The notes under the pieces were generated by a model, which saw nothing but the letters and a program-made list of their open reading frames with translations, made no database searches and was not told the origin of the DNA. A stretch of DNA of 41,163 nt from Clostridia bacterium (lineage in GTDB: Bacteria; Bacillota; Clostridia; RGIG6154), in contig JAFQQW010000049.1 of NCBI GenBank assembly GCA_017410375.1, positions 1 through 41,163 of the forward strand. The letters are read 5' to 3'. Of this stretch, positions 1-7,430 are shown in pieces. Position numbers and translations under genes: made by a program. The number at the start of each line of letters is the position of its first letter. The first letter of the stretch is position 1.

Positions 1-2
1 TG

Positions 3-98
3 ATAACTGAAATAGAATATGCAGATATGTATGATAAATGCAGTAAAATTCGTAAACTTTTAATCGCATCAATAAATACTGCAAAGGGAAATCAGTAA
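3..98 (+). CDS. C-terminal fragment of a four-helix-bundle protein (23S rRNA intervening-sequence type)
   Basis: An open frame enters from the left edge and ends with TAA at 96-98, leaving 31 residues that start ITEIEYADMYDKCSKIRKLL. The pattern of a Tyr-Ile/Thr-Glu turn followed by a helix with KIRKLLIASINTAK resembles the last helix of the small four-helix-bundle proteins (TIGR02436 type), which are often near rRNA or in accessory regions. Their molecular function is not settled. The start lies outside the window. The call rests on a short fragment and could be wrong. Confidence 0.5.
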   Translation: MTEIEYADMYDKCSKIRKLLIASINTAKGNQ

Positions 99-137
99 TT
101 ATGACAAGGCTCGTATATCATTGAAAGAGGTGGAAAA

Positions 138-659
138 ATGATAATATTAATTACAGGTGCATCACATACAGGTAAAACTGCTTTGGCACAGAAATTACTT
201 GAAAAATATAAATATCCTTATCTGTCAATAGACCATTTGAAGATGGGCCTGATTCGCAGCAAACAAACTGACCTTACGCCTATGAGTGCGGATGAAAAGC
301 TTACAAAATATTTATGGCCTATTGTCCGTGAAATAATTAAAACGGCTATTGAAAATAATCAAAATTTGATTGTAGAGGGATGTTATATTCCTTTTGATTG
401 GAAAAAAGATTTTGAAAATGACTACCTTAAAAATATCAAATATTACTGTCTTGTAATGAGTCAAAACTATATCAAGAATCATTACAAAGATATAACAAAG
501 TATGCCGGTGTGATTGAAAATCGTTTGAAAGATGAAGATTACACAATGGAATGCGCGATTAAGGAAAACGGTTTGATTTTGGAACTGGCGAAAAAACATA
601 ATGTTCATTATCTGCTTATTGATGATGAATATAGTGTAAATGTTGATTTAGAATATTAA
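138..659 (+). CDS. Small P-loop kinase-like protein (adenylate kinase / 2-phosphoglycerate kinase-like)
   Basis: The 173-residue protein opens with a beta strand and a Walker A loop, GASHTGKT (residues 7-14), the hallmark of a nucleotide-binding kinase fold. The stretch LIVEGCYIP (around residue 77) looks like the acidic strand after the lid seen in small nucleoside and metabolite kinases. The likely reaction is phosphoryl transfer from ATP to a small molecule; the substrate cannot be read from the sequence. The start at 138 follows a good site (AAAGAGGTGG, 5 bases before ATG). It is AT-rich compared with the housekeeping genes further on, and with its neighbours looks like accessory DNA. It may be one of the many kinase-like proteins of unknown substrate in Clostridia. 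Confidence 0.65.
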   Translation: MIILITGASHTGKTALAQKLLEKYKYPYLSIDHLKMGLIRSKQTDLTPMSADEKLTKYLWPIVREIIKTAIENNQNLIVEGCYIPFDWKKDFENDYLKNIKYYCLVMSQNYIKNHYKDITKYAGVIENRLKDEDYTMECAIKENGLILELAKKHNVHYLLIDDEYSVNVDLEY

Positions 660-661
660 CA

Positions 662-712
662 CCTCATCAGTCACTTCGTGACAGCTTCCACTCAAGGGGA
701 AGCCTTTGAAAG
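662..712. repeat. Interspersed palindromic repeat element
   Basis: Right after the kinase gene lie two consecutive hairpins. The first has stem GTCAC/GTGAC (670-674 with 678-682) around a TTC loop. The second has stem GCTTCC/GGAAGC (684-689 with 698-703). A short CTTT/AAAG palindrome follows. This layout matches the dispersed palindromic elements often seen between genes in Clostridia. No T run follows, so it is not a typical terminator. Only one copy is in the window, so its repeat status comes from general knowledge. Confidence 0.5.
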
Positions 713-766
713 GGTGCATCTAAACCTTATGTGTTGCAATAAAGAATGTCGAAAGGAGAGTCATAT

Positions 767-940
767 ATGAAAAAATGGTTGTATTTAATTTTGGGGGCAG
801 TGGTTTTCTTTTTGCTGAATGTTTTGCTTGATTTTCTTATTTTTAATTCTGTCCACTTGGTCAAAACAATTATAAGTGCTGTCGGGTGGGTGCTGTTGTG
901 GATCGTTTTATATGCACTAAAAATAATAAAGTTTAAATAA
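767..940 (+). CDS. Small two-helix membrane protein of unknown function
   Basis: This 57-residue protein starts MKKWLYLILG and consists almost entirely of two hydrophobic segments (about residues 4-28 and 33-52) separated by a short NSVHLVK loop, ending in a basic tail KIIKFK. That predicts a two-pass membrane hairpin. The start at 767 is chosen over the in-frame ATG at 746 because AAAGGAGAG lies just upstream of 767, while the earlier ATG has no such site. It sits between two P-loop kinase-like genes. No recognised family; function unknown. Confidence 0.6.
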   Translation: MKKWLYLILGAVVFFLLNVLLDFLIFNSVHLVKTIISAVGWVLLWIVLYALKIIKFK

Positions 941-994
941 GTTTATAGGTCTTTTTGCGTTGAATATCAGCTTGTTGTCGAAAGGTGAGATAGG

Positions 995-1483
995 ATGGAA
1001 AAGGTAATTATCATTGGATGTCCGGGCAGTGGCAAAAGCACCTTTGGACGAAAGCTTAAAAGCATTACCGGCTTGCCGTTGTATCACTTAGACATGCTAT
1101 TCTGGAACGAGGACAAAACGACTGTTCCGCGTGAGGTTTTTATCGGACGGTTGCAGGCGGTTATGCAAAAGCCTGCATGGATTATTGACGGCAATTATGG
1201 CAGTAGTATGGAAATGCGTATCAAAGAAAGTGATACGGTTTTCTTCTTGGATTATCCAACCGAAGTTTGTGTAGAGGGAATCGAGGCAAGAAAAGGAAAA
1301 CCACGTTCGGATATGCCCTGGATGAATGATGACGGCACAGACAAAGACTTTATTGAATTTGTGAAAAAATACAATACAGAAAGCAGACCGGGCGTTTTAG
1401 AATTGCTGAAAAAGTATTCTGATAAGAATATCATAGTTTTCAAAAACAGAGCAGAGGCGGATAAATACTTATCCTTATTATAA
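995..1483 (+). CDS. FlaR-type P-loop NTPase (topology-modulation / adenylate-kinase-like)
   Basis: The 162-residue protein has an N-terminal Walker A motif GCPGSGKS (residues 8-15), then LPLYHLDMLFW and WIIDGNYG, and an F-L-D-Y-P segment near residue 84. This order is typical of the small ATPases annotated as DNA topology modulation protein FlaR-related or adenylate-kinase-like. Length fits the family (about 160-180). The lid normally carries R-x-x-x-R-G-K-x-R-x-D; here EARKGKPRSDMP matches it. The physiological substrate is not established. The start has a good site (AAAGGTGAG). A strong bidirectional terminator follows at 1507-1542. Confidence 0.75.
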   Translation: MEKVIIIGCPGSGKSTFGRKLKSITGLPLYHLDMLFWNEDKTTVPREVFIGRLQAVMQKPAWIIDGNYGSSMEMRIKESDTVFFLDYPTEVCVEGIEARKGKPRSDMPWMNDDGTDKDFIEFVKKYNTESRPGVLELLKKYSDKNIIVFKNRAEADKYLSLL

Positions 1484-1506
1484 AAAGTAGTGCCCATGTA
1501 ACAAAC

Positions 1507-1542
1507 AAACGGAGCGGAATTCTTATGAATTCCGCTCCGTTT
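1507..1542. terminator. Bidirectional rho-independent terminator
   Basis: A perfect 16-bp stem (1507-1522 with 1527-1542) encloses a TTAT loop. T-rich sequence follows on the plus strand (TTTGTGTTTTT), and A-rich sequence lies on the other side. It separates the plus-strand kinase gene from the converging minus-strand transporter gene and probably serves both. Confidence 0.85.
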
Positions 1543-1555
1543 TGTGTTTTTAAGA

Positions 1556-2950
1556 TTAGAATAAATTTATAATGCCGACTGCGAAGATGGCAAGGATGAT
1601 GATGGGAAGAACAAAGGTCATATAGGGACGCATCCAGGAAGCGACCTTTAAGCCTTTGCCTTCGTTGGCTTCTGCCATGAATTTTTTCCAGCCCCAGCCA
1701 TAGCGGACGGTACAGAATACAACAAATATAAGCGAGCCTAAGGGCAAAATTACGTTGCTGACTGCAAAGTCCTCTAAATCCATGATGTTTTTGCCACCGA
1801 TGTTTACATGGCTTAAAAGATTAAAGCCTAAGATGCAGGGAACGGACAAAAGAATCATTAAGGGAGCATTAATCAGGCAAGCCTTTTTACGGCTCCAGCC
1901 AAACTGATCCATACAACAAGCCAAAATGTTTTCAAACACCGCAAATACGGTCGAAAGAGCCGCAAAGGTTAAGAAAACAAAGAACAAGCTTCCCCAGAGT
2001 CTGCCTAAGGGCATGTTGTTAAAGATATTGGGCAGGGTGGTAAAGATTAAGCCGGGGCCTGATACTTTGCCTGCCTGCGCAGGATCTAACAGCATCTCTT
2101 CAACGCCCGGTACATAGGCAAACAGCGCCGGGATAATGATAAGACCCGATACAAACGCCACAAAGGTGTCTAAAACTGCAACATTTACGGCTTCGCCCAT
2201 GAGTGCACGGTCTTTTTTCAGATAGCTTCCGAAAATTGCCATACTGCCCATACCAAGGCTTAAGGTGAAGAATGCCTGGTTCATGGCATTTACAACAACC
2301 TGACCGATGCCGACTTTTCGCATATTTTCAAAGTTGGGGGTCAGATAGAAACGCAAGCCGTCCGAAGCACCGTCTAAGAAAATGCTGTTGATGGCTAAGA
2401 CAACCATAATGGCTAAAAGTGCTAACATCATGTATTTGGTGATGCGCTCTAAGCCCTTTTGCAGGCTGAACGAGCAAACGGTAAAGCCGATAATAACCAC
2501 AATAGCCATGTAAATGATCTGGGCAACCGGGTTGGCAACCGTCTGGTCAAAGGCAGCTGAAATGCCTTCAACGGTCATGCCCTCGAATACACCGCGGGCG
2601 GTATCCACAAAGAACTGGAGCATCCACGCGGAAACGGTGGTGTAAAACATCATTAAAAGATAGTTACCAATCATACACACATAGCCGTGGATGTGCCATT
2701 TAGAGCCTGCAGGCTCTAACCGCTGATACAGCTTAACAGGGCTTTTTTGTGCGGCTCTGCCCATGGCAAATTCCATGGTTAAAACCGGAACACCCATAAT
2801 CAACAGGAAAAACAGATAAATCAGTACAAACGCACCGCCACCGCTCTGACCTGCCATGTAAGGGAACTTCCACACGTTGCCGATGCCGATGGCACAGCCG
2901 GCGGAAAGCAGAATGAAGCCCAAACGGCTTCCTAAGGTTTCTCTTTGCAT
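1556..2950 (-). CDS. Sodium-dependent transporter, NSS (SNF) family
   Basis: A 464-residue integral membrane protein with about 11-12 hydrophobic helices. TM1 carries the unwound sodium/substrate-binding signature of the neurotransmitter:sodium symporter family, GIGNVWKFPY (residues 22-31), followed by GQSGGGAF. Such bacterial symporters (LeuT, MhsT, TnaT types) import amino acids or related small molecules using the sodium gradient; the substrate here is not readable. Length fits the family. It is monocistronic: its own promoter at 2982-3010, a GAGGAG ribosome binding site, and a terminator just past its stop. Confidence 0.92.
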   Translation of the reverse strand: MQRETLGSRLGFILLSAGCAIGIGNVWKFPYMAGQSGGGAFVLIYLFFLLIMGVPVLTMEFAMGRAAQKSPVKLYQRLEPAGSKWHIHGYVCMIGNYLLMMFYTTVSAWMLQFFVDTARGVFEGMTVEGISAAFDQTVANPVAQIIYMAIVVIIGFTVCSFSLQKGLERITKYMMLALLAIMVVLAINSIFLDGASDGLRFYLTPNFENMRKVGIGQVVVNAMNQAFFTLSLGMGSMAIFGSYLKKDRALMGEAVNVAVLDTFVAFVSGLIIIPALFAYVPGVEEMLLDPAQAGKVSGPGLIFTTLPNIFNNMPLGRLWGSLFFVFLTFAALSTVFAVFENILACCMDQFGWSRKKACLINAPLMILLSVPCILGFNLLSHVNIGGKNIMDLEDFAVSNVILPLGSLIFVVFCTVRYGWGWKKFMAEANEGKGLKVASWMRPYMTFVLPIIILAIFAVGIINLF

Positions 2951-2981
2951 AAAATCTTCTCCTCATAAAATTTATAGTTAT

Positions 2982-3010
2982 AGTATATCATCTATTACAG
3001 CAAAAATCAA
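2982..3010 (-). promoter_or_regulatory. Sigma-A promoter for the NSS transporter gene
   Basis: On the minus strand TTGATT (3010-3005) and TATACT (2987-2982) are separated by exactly 17 bases. The transporter start is 31 bases downstream of the -10 box. Confidence 0.75.
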
Positions 3011-3013
3011 GTG

Positions 3014-3044
3014 TAAAAAAAGCGCTGAGTGGAAACTCAACGCT
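3014..3044 (-). terminator. Terminator of the flavin reductase/AraC/EamA operon
   Basis: Stem 3035-3044 with 3021-3030 (one G-T pair) and a four-base loop, followed on the minus strand by a run of seven T residues. The first arm includes the stop codon of the EamA gene (3037-3039), so coding sequence and terminator overlap. Confidence 0.8.
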
Positions 3045-3918
3045 TTTTGGATTTTATGAAGGATAATTTGGTTTCGGAAAGAATAACCGAAAGGAATATC
3101 AGGATAAAGCCAAAGGTCATGGCAAGGGTTAAATTTTCTTCGCCGCAAAGCAGGGAAATCAAAACCCCGAACACCGCTTCTAAGCTTAAAAGAATGGAGG
3201 CGGAGGTTGCATCCGCATATTTTAAGCCGATGTTTTGCAAGAGCATTGCTGCTGCGGTGGGGAATGCACCCAGATACAAAATGCCCCATATTGCAGAGGC
3301 AGGTACTTCAGCAGGAAATTCTGCGGTAAAGAGCGCCACAATCCAGGATAAAACCGCCGAAACTGCAAACTGCAGAATGGTTAAAAGCACCGGGTCTTTT
3401 CCCTTGGAGAAAAAGGCGATGCCCACAATATGTATGGCGTAAAAGACGGCACCGATTAATGTGAACGAATCCCCAAAGCTGATGGAAAAACCTTCGGTTA
3501 AGGATACAAACCCGATACCTGCTATGCACAGGAGTGCTGCAATCATATTATATATATCGGGTCTTTTTTTAGAGAATATCCACATCATAAAGGGAACCAT
3601 CACGCAATATGCCGCAGTTAAAAAGGCGTTTTTGCCCGGCGTGGTGTCGGTAAGACCTAAGGTCTGGGTAAAATAGGCTAAAAACAACATAACCCCTAAT
3701 GTACCGCCCTTTATAAAGTAGTCTTTGTTCAATAGTTTTAGTTTCTTTACAAAAATCATGCACAAAATGAGTGTGCCGATGGTAAAGCGGATGCCCAAAA
3801 GCACAGACGGGTCAAAAACACCCACCGAGTCCTTCATAATTACGAAGGATGTGCCCCAGATAAGTGCCGCCACAAATAAGGCGAGCTTTGCCAAAAGTGA
3901 TATTTTTTTGTTTTGCAT
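3037..3918 (-). CDS. EamA/DMT-superfamily transporter
   Basis: A 293-residue protein with about ten hydrophobic helices arranged as two homologous five-helix halves, typical of the drug/metabolite transporter EamA family. The first half has the usual ALIWGTSFVIMK motif (residues 18-29); the second half has the usual GAVFYAIHIVGI-like region and a hydrophobic EAVFGVLIS segment. These proteins move small metabolites across the cytoplasmic membrane, often outward. The C-terminus is basic and cytoplasmic. It is the last gene of a three-gene minus-strand operon, 16 bases after the AraC gene. The AraC partner suggests inducible export or uptake of the effector, which is inference. Confidence 0.88.
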   Translation of the reverse strand: MQNKKISLLAKLALFVAALIWGTSFVIMKDSVGVFDPSVLLGIRFTIGTLILCMIFVKKLKLLNKDYFIKGGTLGVMLFLAYFTQTLGLTDTTPGKNAFLTAAYCVMVPFMMWIFSKKRPDIYNMIAALLCIAGIGFVSLTEGFSISFGDSFTLIGAVFYAIHIVGIAFFSKGKDPVLLTILQFAVSAVLSWIVALFTAEFPAEVPASAIWGILYLGAFPTAAAMLLQNIGLKYADATSASILLSLEAVFGVLISLLCGEENLTLAMTFGFILIFLSVILSETKLSFIKSKKR

Positions 3919-3934
3919 GCTGTTAAACTTCCTT

Positions 3935-4807
3935 TTATTGATTGTTCTGAACCGTTTCCCGACGGTATTGCCCCGGGGTCAGTTCCATTTTGGCTTTGAA
4001 CATTTTATAAAAATGCTTTTTGTCGCCATAGCCGACCGCGTGACAGATTTCTTCAATGGAAAGCTCTGTGTTTTCCAACAGTTTTACTGCTTCCATGATG
4101 CGCTTTTCAGCGATATATTCGGTTAAGGTCTTGCCGTAAAGCTCCTTGAAAATCCGGCTGAAGTAGGACGGATTGTAAAACGACTTTTCTGCCAGCTCTT
4201 CCAAGGATAAGGGCTTGCGGTAGTTTTCTTCTATGTACTGTAAGATTTCGGGCATGATTTTTTGCAGCTGTCTGTCAAACATATACATCTGCTTTTTGCG
4301 GATTTCACGCAAAAACTTTGTAATCAGCACGGTAAAATACCCTGTCAGTACTAAATTCTTGCCCGGGGTGTTTTGGTTGCATTCGTTTTGCATGGCGTTT
4401 AAAAGACTTTCGATTTCAATCAGGTCAGCCCCTTGAAAAGATACGCAGGGGGCGATGTTTGAAATCTCAGCAGAAAATTCCCGGCAAAGGGATAACGCCA
4501 GAAGGTCTGTGGGTTGGTCCGAGAGCAACTTGTTGTAAATCAACTCGGGACGCACATAAATGTCGTAGGCGGACACCTCTTCGTTGGAGGAAAAGGCATG
4601 GGTCTCGCCGGGACCGATGTAAATCAGGTCGCCTTTCTGTACTTCAAAAGGTACGCCGTCAACGTATTGGGTGTAGTTGCCTGACAAAATATACACAAAC
4701 TCCACAAAATCATGCTTATGCTCTTTAAAATGCACCTTGCGGACGGTTTGGCTTACCTGGATGTCACAATCGGCAGGCAACAAATCTTTGGATTTAAATT
4801 CAATCAT
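3935..4807 (-). CDS. AraC-family transcriptional regulator (cupin sensor)
   Basis: A 290-residue regulator. The N-terminal half (about residues 20-110) is a cupin-like ligand-binding barrel with a histidine-rich strand (HFKEHKHDFVEFVY) and a G-D-L-I-Y-I-x-P-G-E-x-H motif. The C-terminal about 100 residues (from ILQYIEENY) contain the two helix-turn-helix motifs of the AraC/XylS family: LEELAEKSFYNPSYFSRIFK and IEEICHAVGYGDKKHFYKMF. Its ATG overlaps the flavin-reductase stop (TCAT on the plus strand at 4804-4807), so the two are translationally coupled. It probably senses a small molecule and controls its own operon; the ligand is unknown. Confidence 0.9.
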   Translation of the reverse strand: MIEFKSKDLLPADCDIQVSQTVRKVHFKEHKHDFVEFVYILSGNYTQYVDGVPFEVQKGDLIYIGPGETHAFSSNEEVSAYDIYVRPELIYNKLLSDQPTDLLALSLCREFSAEISNIAPCVSFQGADLIEIESLLNAMQNECNQNTPGKNLVLTGYFTVLITKFLREIRKKQMYMFDRQLQKIMPEILQYIEENYRKPLSLEELAEKSFYNPSYFSRIFKELYGKTLTEYIAEKRIMEAVKLLENTELSIEEICHAVGYGDKKHFYKMFKAKMELTPGQYRRETVQNNQ

Positions 4808-5313
4808 TTCTGTAATACCTTTTCAATTTCTACAATATAAAGCTTGTGGTAGTTTTTATCCCCGTAGCACTTTTCGTCCATTTCAGGGTGTATAAAGCCC
4901 TCTGCGTTTAGCATTTGCGCATAATGCTTTTTGCAGAGCAGAACGGTATCGGCTTCGGCAAAGTAGGGGGCTGACTGTTCTTTGGATACGGTAAATCCGC
5001 ACTTTTCGATTTTATTTTCATCCCGACCCGAGACAGAACCGCAGTATTGTAAATCCTTGCGGTAGGCTTCGGGCAGGAAGTTTAGGCTTAAAGCTTCGCT
5101 TTGTTCTAAAAAGGAATAAGTGTGACGGGTGGGGCGCACAAAAATAAATGCCACCGGCTTGTTCCACATAATGCCTACACCGCCCCAGCTGGCGGTCATG
5201 GTGTTGATTTCATCGCCTTTTTGTGCCGTAATCAGCATCCAGGTTTTGCCAATCATGTGAAATGGATTTTGCGTTAAAGCCTCGGGAGAAATTTCTTTAA
5301 ATTTATTTTGCAT
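4804..5313 (-). CDS. Flavin reductase-like (split-barrel FMN-binding) protein
   Basis: A 169-residue protein of the flavin reductase / DIM6-NTAB family. Characteristic strands are visible: NTMTASWGGVGIMWNKPV (around residues 37-54) and FIFVRPTRHTYSFL, followed by SLNFLPEAYRKDLQYCGS. The family binds FMN or FAD in a split beta-barrel and uses NAD(P)H or accepts electrons; some members are FMN-binding redox proteins. It is the first gene of the operon with the AraC regulator and the EamA transporter. Start supported by GAAGGAG. A second, diverged member of this family is at 11152-11745. Confidence 0.85.
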   Translation of the reverse strand: MQNKFKEISPEALTQNPFHMIGKTWMLITAQKGDEINTMTASWGGVGIMWNKPVAFIFVRPTRHTYSFLEQSEALSLNFLPEAYRKDLQYCGSVSGRDENKIEKCGFTVSKEQSAPYFAEADTVLLCKKHYAQMLNAEGFIHPEMDEKCYGDKNYHKLYIVEIEKVLQK

Positions 5314-5350
5314 AAGGACACTCCTTCTGTTTGATTGTTATATCATTATT

Positions 5351-5379
5351 ATATTAACAGATTCGGCGGAAAGTGTCAA
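5351..5379 (-). promoter_or_regulatory. Promoter of the flavin reductase/AraC/EamA operon
   Basis: On the minus strand TTGACA (5379-5374) and TAATAT (5356-5351) are 17 bases apart. Two more TTGACA-like hexamers lie upstream in the same orientation, near 5415 and 5455. Confidence 0.7.
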
Positions 5380-5662
5380 ATGTTTTAAAACCATTTTTTT
5401 GCAAATTTTAAATTTGTCAACTTTATGTAACAAATTATGGTAAACCACTTTTTTGTCAAATCGTGGAAAAAACCACTAAACAAGCGGTAAAAAAATAAAA
5501 AAAATATTTAATTTTCGCGGATAACTCGGCAAGTTTTTTGCGGATAACGTGGATAACTCGCGGAAAACGCGGATATTTCAAGGTTTTTCAGGTGGATAAC
5601 TCAAACCACAACATTTACAAAATAATATATTATGTAAACCAACAGAAAAAACTCAAAAAAAT
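5380..5662. other. Non-coding AT-rich stretch with GGATAAC repeat cluster
   Basis: No supported gene lies between 5314 and 5720. The stretch is A/T-rich. Between 5517 and 5602 it holds four copies of GGATAAC (5519, 5542, 5551, 5594) plus two degenerate copies (GGAAAAC at 5562, GGATATT at 5571). Spacings are 23, 9, 11, 9 and 23 bases. On the minus strand they read TTATCC[AG]C, close to the DnaA box TTATCCACA. A 67-codon plus-strand frame crosses this region but lacks a ribosome binding site and runs through the terminator at 5663-5693. Confidence 0.55.
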
Positions 5663-5693
5663 AAAAACGCTGTATAAAAATAACAGCGTTTTT
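5663..5693 (-). terminator. Terminator of the Gfo/Gfo/epimerase operon
   Basis: A perfect 11-bp stem (5663-5673 with 5683-5693) with a nine-base A/T loop. On the minus strand it is followed by T-rich sequence (TATTTTTTTGAG). It lies 28 bases past the epimerase stop. Confidence 0.8.
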
Positions 5694-5720
5694 ATGGTAA
5701 AAAGGTCTTTAAAATTCAGA

Positions 5721-6554
5721 TTAACCACAGATTTCTCTTAAGCGTTTTAAGGCGTCTAAGAAGGCAACCTGCTTGTTTTCATATACATAGGGGTTGTCGT
5801 ATTTGCGGTTGGTTAAGTTTGCTAAGCCCTCAAAGGTCATCAAATGCGGTTCAAGGGATACAAAGGTCGGTTTTTTATGCATAGCAAGAATCTCTGCGAT
5901 TTTTGCTTCACCGCAGCCGGGCGGTACGATGGCACCGCTTGCGGTTGCATCCTTGATGTGGAAGTATTCGGTGTAAGGTCCGATTTCTTCATAAGCTTTT
6001 AAGGGGTCACAGCCACAAAGTACAAAGTTACCCATGTCAAAAACAGCCTTGAGTCTGCCGTTGAAGGTTTTGAGCAAATCTACGCAGTTTTCAATGTTTT
6101 CACCGTACACATCATGCTCATTTTCGTGGCAGAAGGTCATGTTGAAGCTATCTGCAATGTCTAACATTCTGCCCACGTTTTCGATAGACTCGTTTCTGCA
6201 TTCCTTTAATGTTTTGCCCTCGTGGGGGTAGAAGCTGAACACACGCACTTTGTCGGTGTCGAGGATGCCTGCGATTTCGCACACATGCTTTGTTTTTTCC
6301 ATGTGGGCATCTAAGTCGTCAGAAAGCTTTACCTTTCCCAAAGGCGAGCCAATGGCAGATACCTTTATGTTGTAGCTGTCCATCTTGCGCTTGATTTCTT
6401 TAGCTTGTTCTATGGTGCAGTCAGCAAGGTTTAAGCCCATTGCCACAGAACGAGGCTCGAAATACTCTAAGCCCTGCTCGTGCATCATGGCAAGCTGACC
6501 GTCTATATCTTTATCAAATTCGTCTGCAAAGCCGGATAAAATATATTTATTCAT
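5721..6554 (-). CDS. Sugar phosphate isomerase/epimerase (AP-endonuclease-2-like TIM barrel)
   Basis: A 277-residue TIM-barrel protein of the xylose-isomerase-like / AP endonuclease family 2 group. The metal ligands expected for this fold are visible: Glu in FCHENEHD (E144 or E146), Asp in FDMGN (D173), His in FHIKD (H199) and Glu in SLEPH (E235). Such enzymes isomerise or epimerise sugars, or act on keto-sugars and inosose-type compounds, in the cytoplasm with a divalent metal. It is the last gene of a tight operon: two bases separate it from the upstream oxidoreductase. Pairing with Gfo/Idh/MocA enzymes suggests action on an oxidised sugar; the substrate is unknown. Confidence 0.88.
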   Translation of the reverse strand: MNKYILSGFADEFDKDIDGQLAMMHEQGLEYFEPRSVAMGLNLADCTIEQAKEIKRKMDSYNIKVSAIGSPLGKVKLSDDLDAHMEKTKHVCEIAGILDTDKVRVFSFYPHEGKTLKECRNESIENVGRMLDIADSFNMTFCHENEHDVYGENIENCVDLLKTFNGRLKAVFDMGNFVLCGCDPLKAYEEIGPYTEYFHIKDATASGAIVPPGCGEAKIAEILAMHKKPTFVSLEPHLMTFEGLANLTNRKYDNPYVYENKQVAFLDALKRLREICG

Positions 6555-6556
6555 AA

Positions 6557-7417
6557 TTATAAGTCTCCTATACGATTTACAGTTTCCGTTTTACCGCTTT
6601 CCAAAGAACGAGCGATGGCATTCAGAATAAATACCGGAGCGAAGAAATCTTCGTAGCTCTGTCGGGATTGCTTGTTTTTAAGCAGGTCATAATATTCCTG
6701 ATATTCCTTTGTAAAGCAAGTATCCAGAGCAAAATGATTACCCACGTGATTGAACATACCGCCTACTGCTGCATAATATATCCAACTGTCTGTAGTAAGC
6801 TGGCAGTTGATGTCATACGCATCGTAATGCACCGTGCAGGTTACATGGTCGTTGGTCTTAAATGCGTGTACGCAGTTGGGGTAGTTGCCGAAAATTTCGG
6901 TCATAATCTGAACGGCATGCTGAGAATAGAAGAAAAAGCCACCGTAAGGATTGTTGGGATTTAAAGGCGCGCGTACGAAACCACCGATGGTTTTGCCGTA
7001 GGTTTCGTTTAAAACAGCCTGCTTCATTGCCTGTACGTGACCTTCCAGAGGTACGCAGGAACCGCCCGAGATAGGCACATTGTTTTCTTTCAGTTCTGCC
7101 ATAAAGTTTTTGGCATCCTGTTCGGAAACGGTAATGGGCTTGTCAATAAACATCGGAATACCGCTTTTAATATACGGTTTTGCATATTTATAATGGTTGT
7201 CACCGTGGCGCGCGGTAATGATAATGCCGTCCACCTTGCCTACAGCCTCGTCATAGTTTTCCATAACAGGAACATTAAACTGTTCGTTCAGTTTTTTAGC
7301 CGCTTCGAGGTCGTCACTATACACACCGATGCATTCCACATCGTCTTTATCTTTAAAGAAATTCAAAAACCCGTTGGCGTGAGAATTTTCACAGCCTAAA
7401 ATTGCAATTTTATACAT
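6557..7417 (-). CDS. Short Gfo/Idh/MocA-family oxidoreductase
   Basis: A 286-residue protein with an N-terminal Rossmann fold and the DKP variant (IDKPITV, residues 91-97) of the E/D-K-P motif of the Gfo/Idh/MocA family. The dinucleotide loop is atypical: ILGCENSHANG instead of the usual G-x-G-x-x-G. The protein is shorter than the usual 330-380 residues, so part of the C-terminal sheet domain may be reduced. Family members oxidise or reduce sugar or inositol hydroxyls with NAD(P). It is the middle gene of the operon, 13 bases after the first Gfo gene. The unusual loop raises the possibility of altered cofactor use. Start supported by AAGAGGTG. Confidence 0.85.
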   Translation of the reverse strand: MYKIAILGCENSHANGFLNFFKDKDDVECIGVYSDDLEAAKKLNEQFNVPVMENYDEAVGKVDGIIITARHGDNHYKYAKPYIKSGIPMFIDKPITVSEQDAKNFMAELKENNVPISGGSCVPLEGHVQAMKQAVLNETYGKTIGGFVRAPLNPNNPYGGFFFYSQHAVQIMTEIFGNYPNCVHAFKTNDHVTCTVHYDAYDINCQLTTDSWIYYAAVGGMFNHVGNHFALDTCFTKEYQEYYDLLKNKQSRQSYEDFFAPVFILNAIARSLESGKTETVNRIGDL

Positions 7418-7430
7418 AACAGATCACCTC

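Noticed and set aside
5517-5602. Chromosomal origin
   Set aside because: DnaA-box-like cluster only; dnaA, dnaN or other origin-linked genes are absent from the window.
5538-5741. 67-codon plus-strand open frame
   Set aside because: No ribosome binding site, low-complexity AT-rich sequence, and it runs through the terminator and into the epimerase gene.
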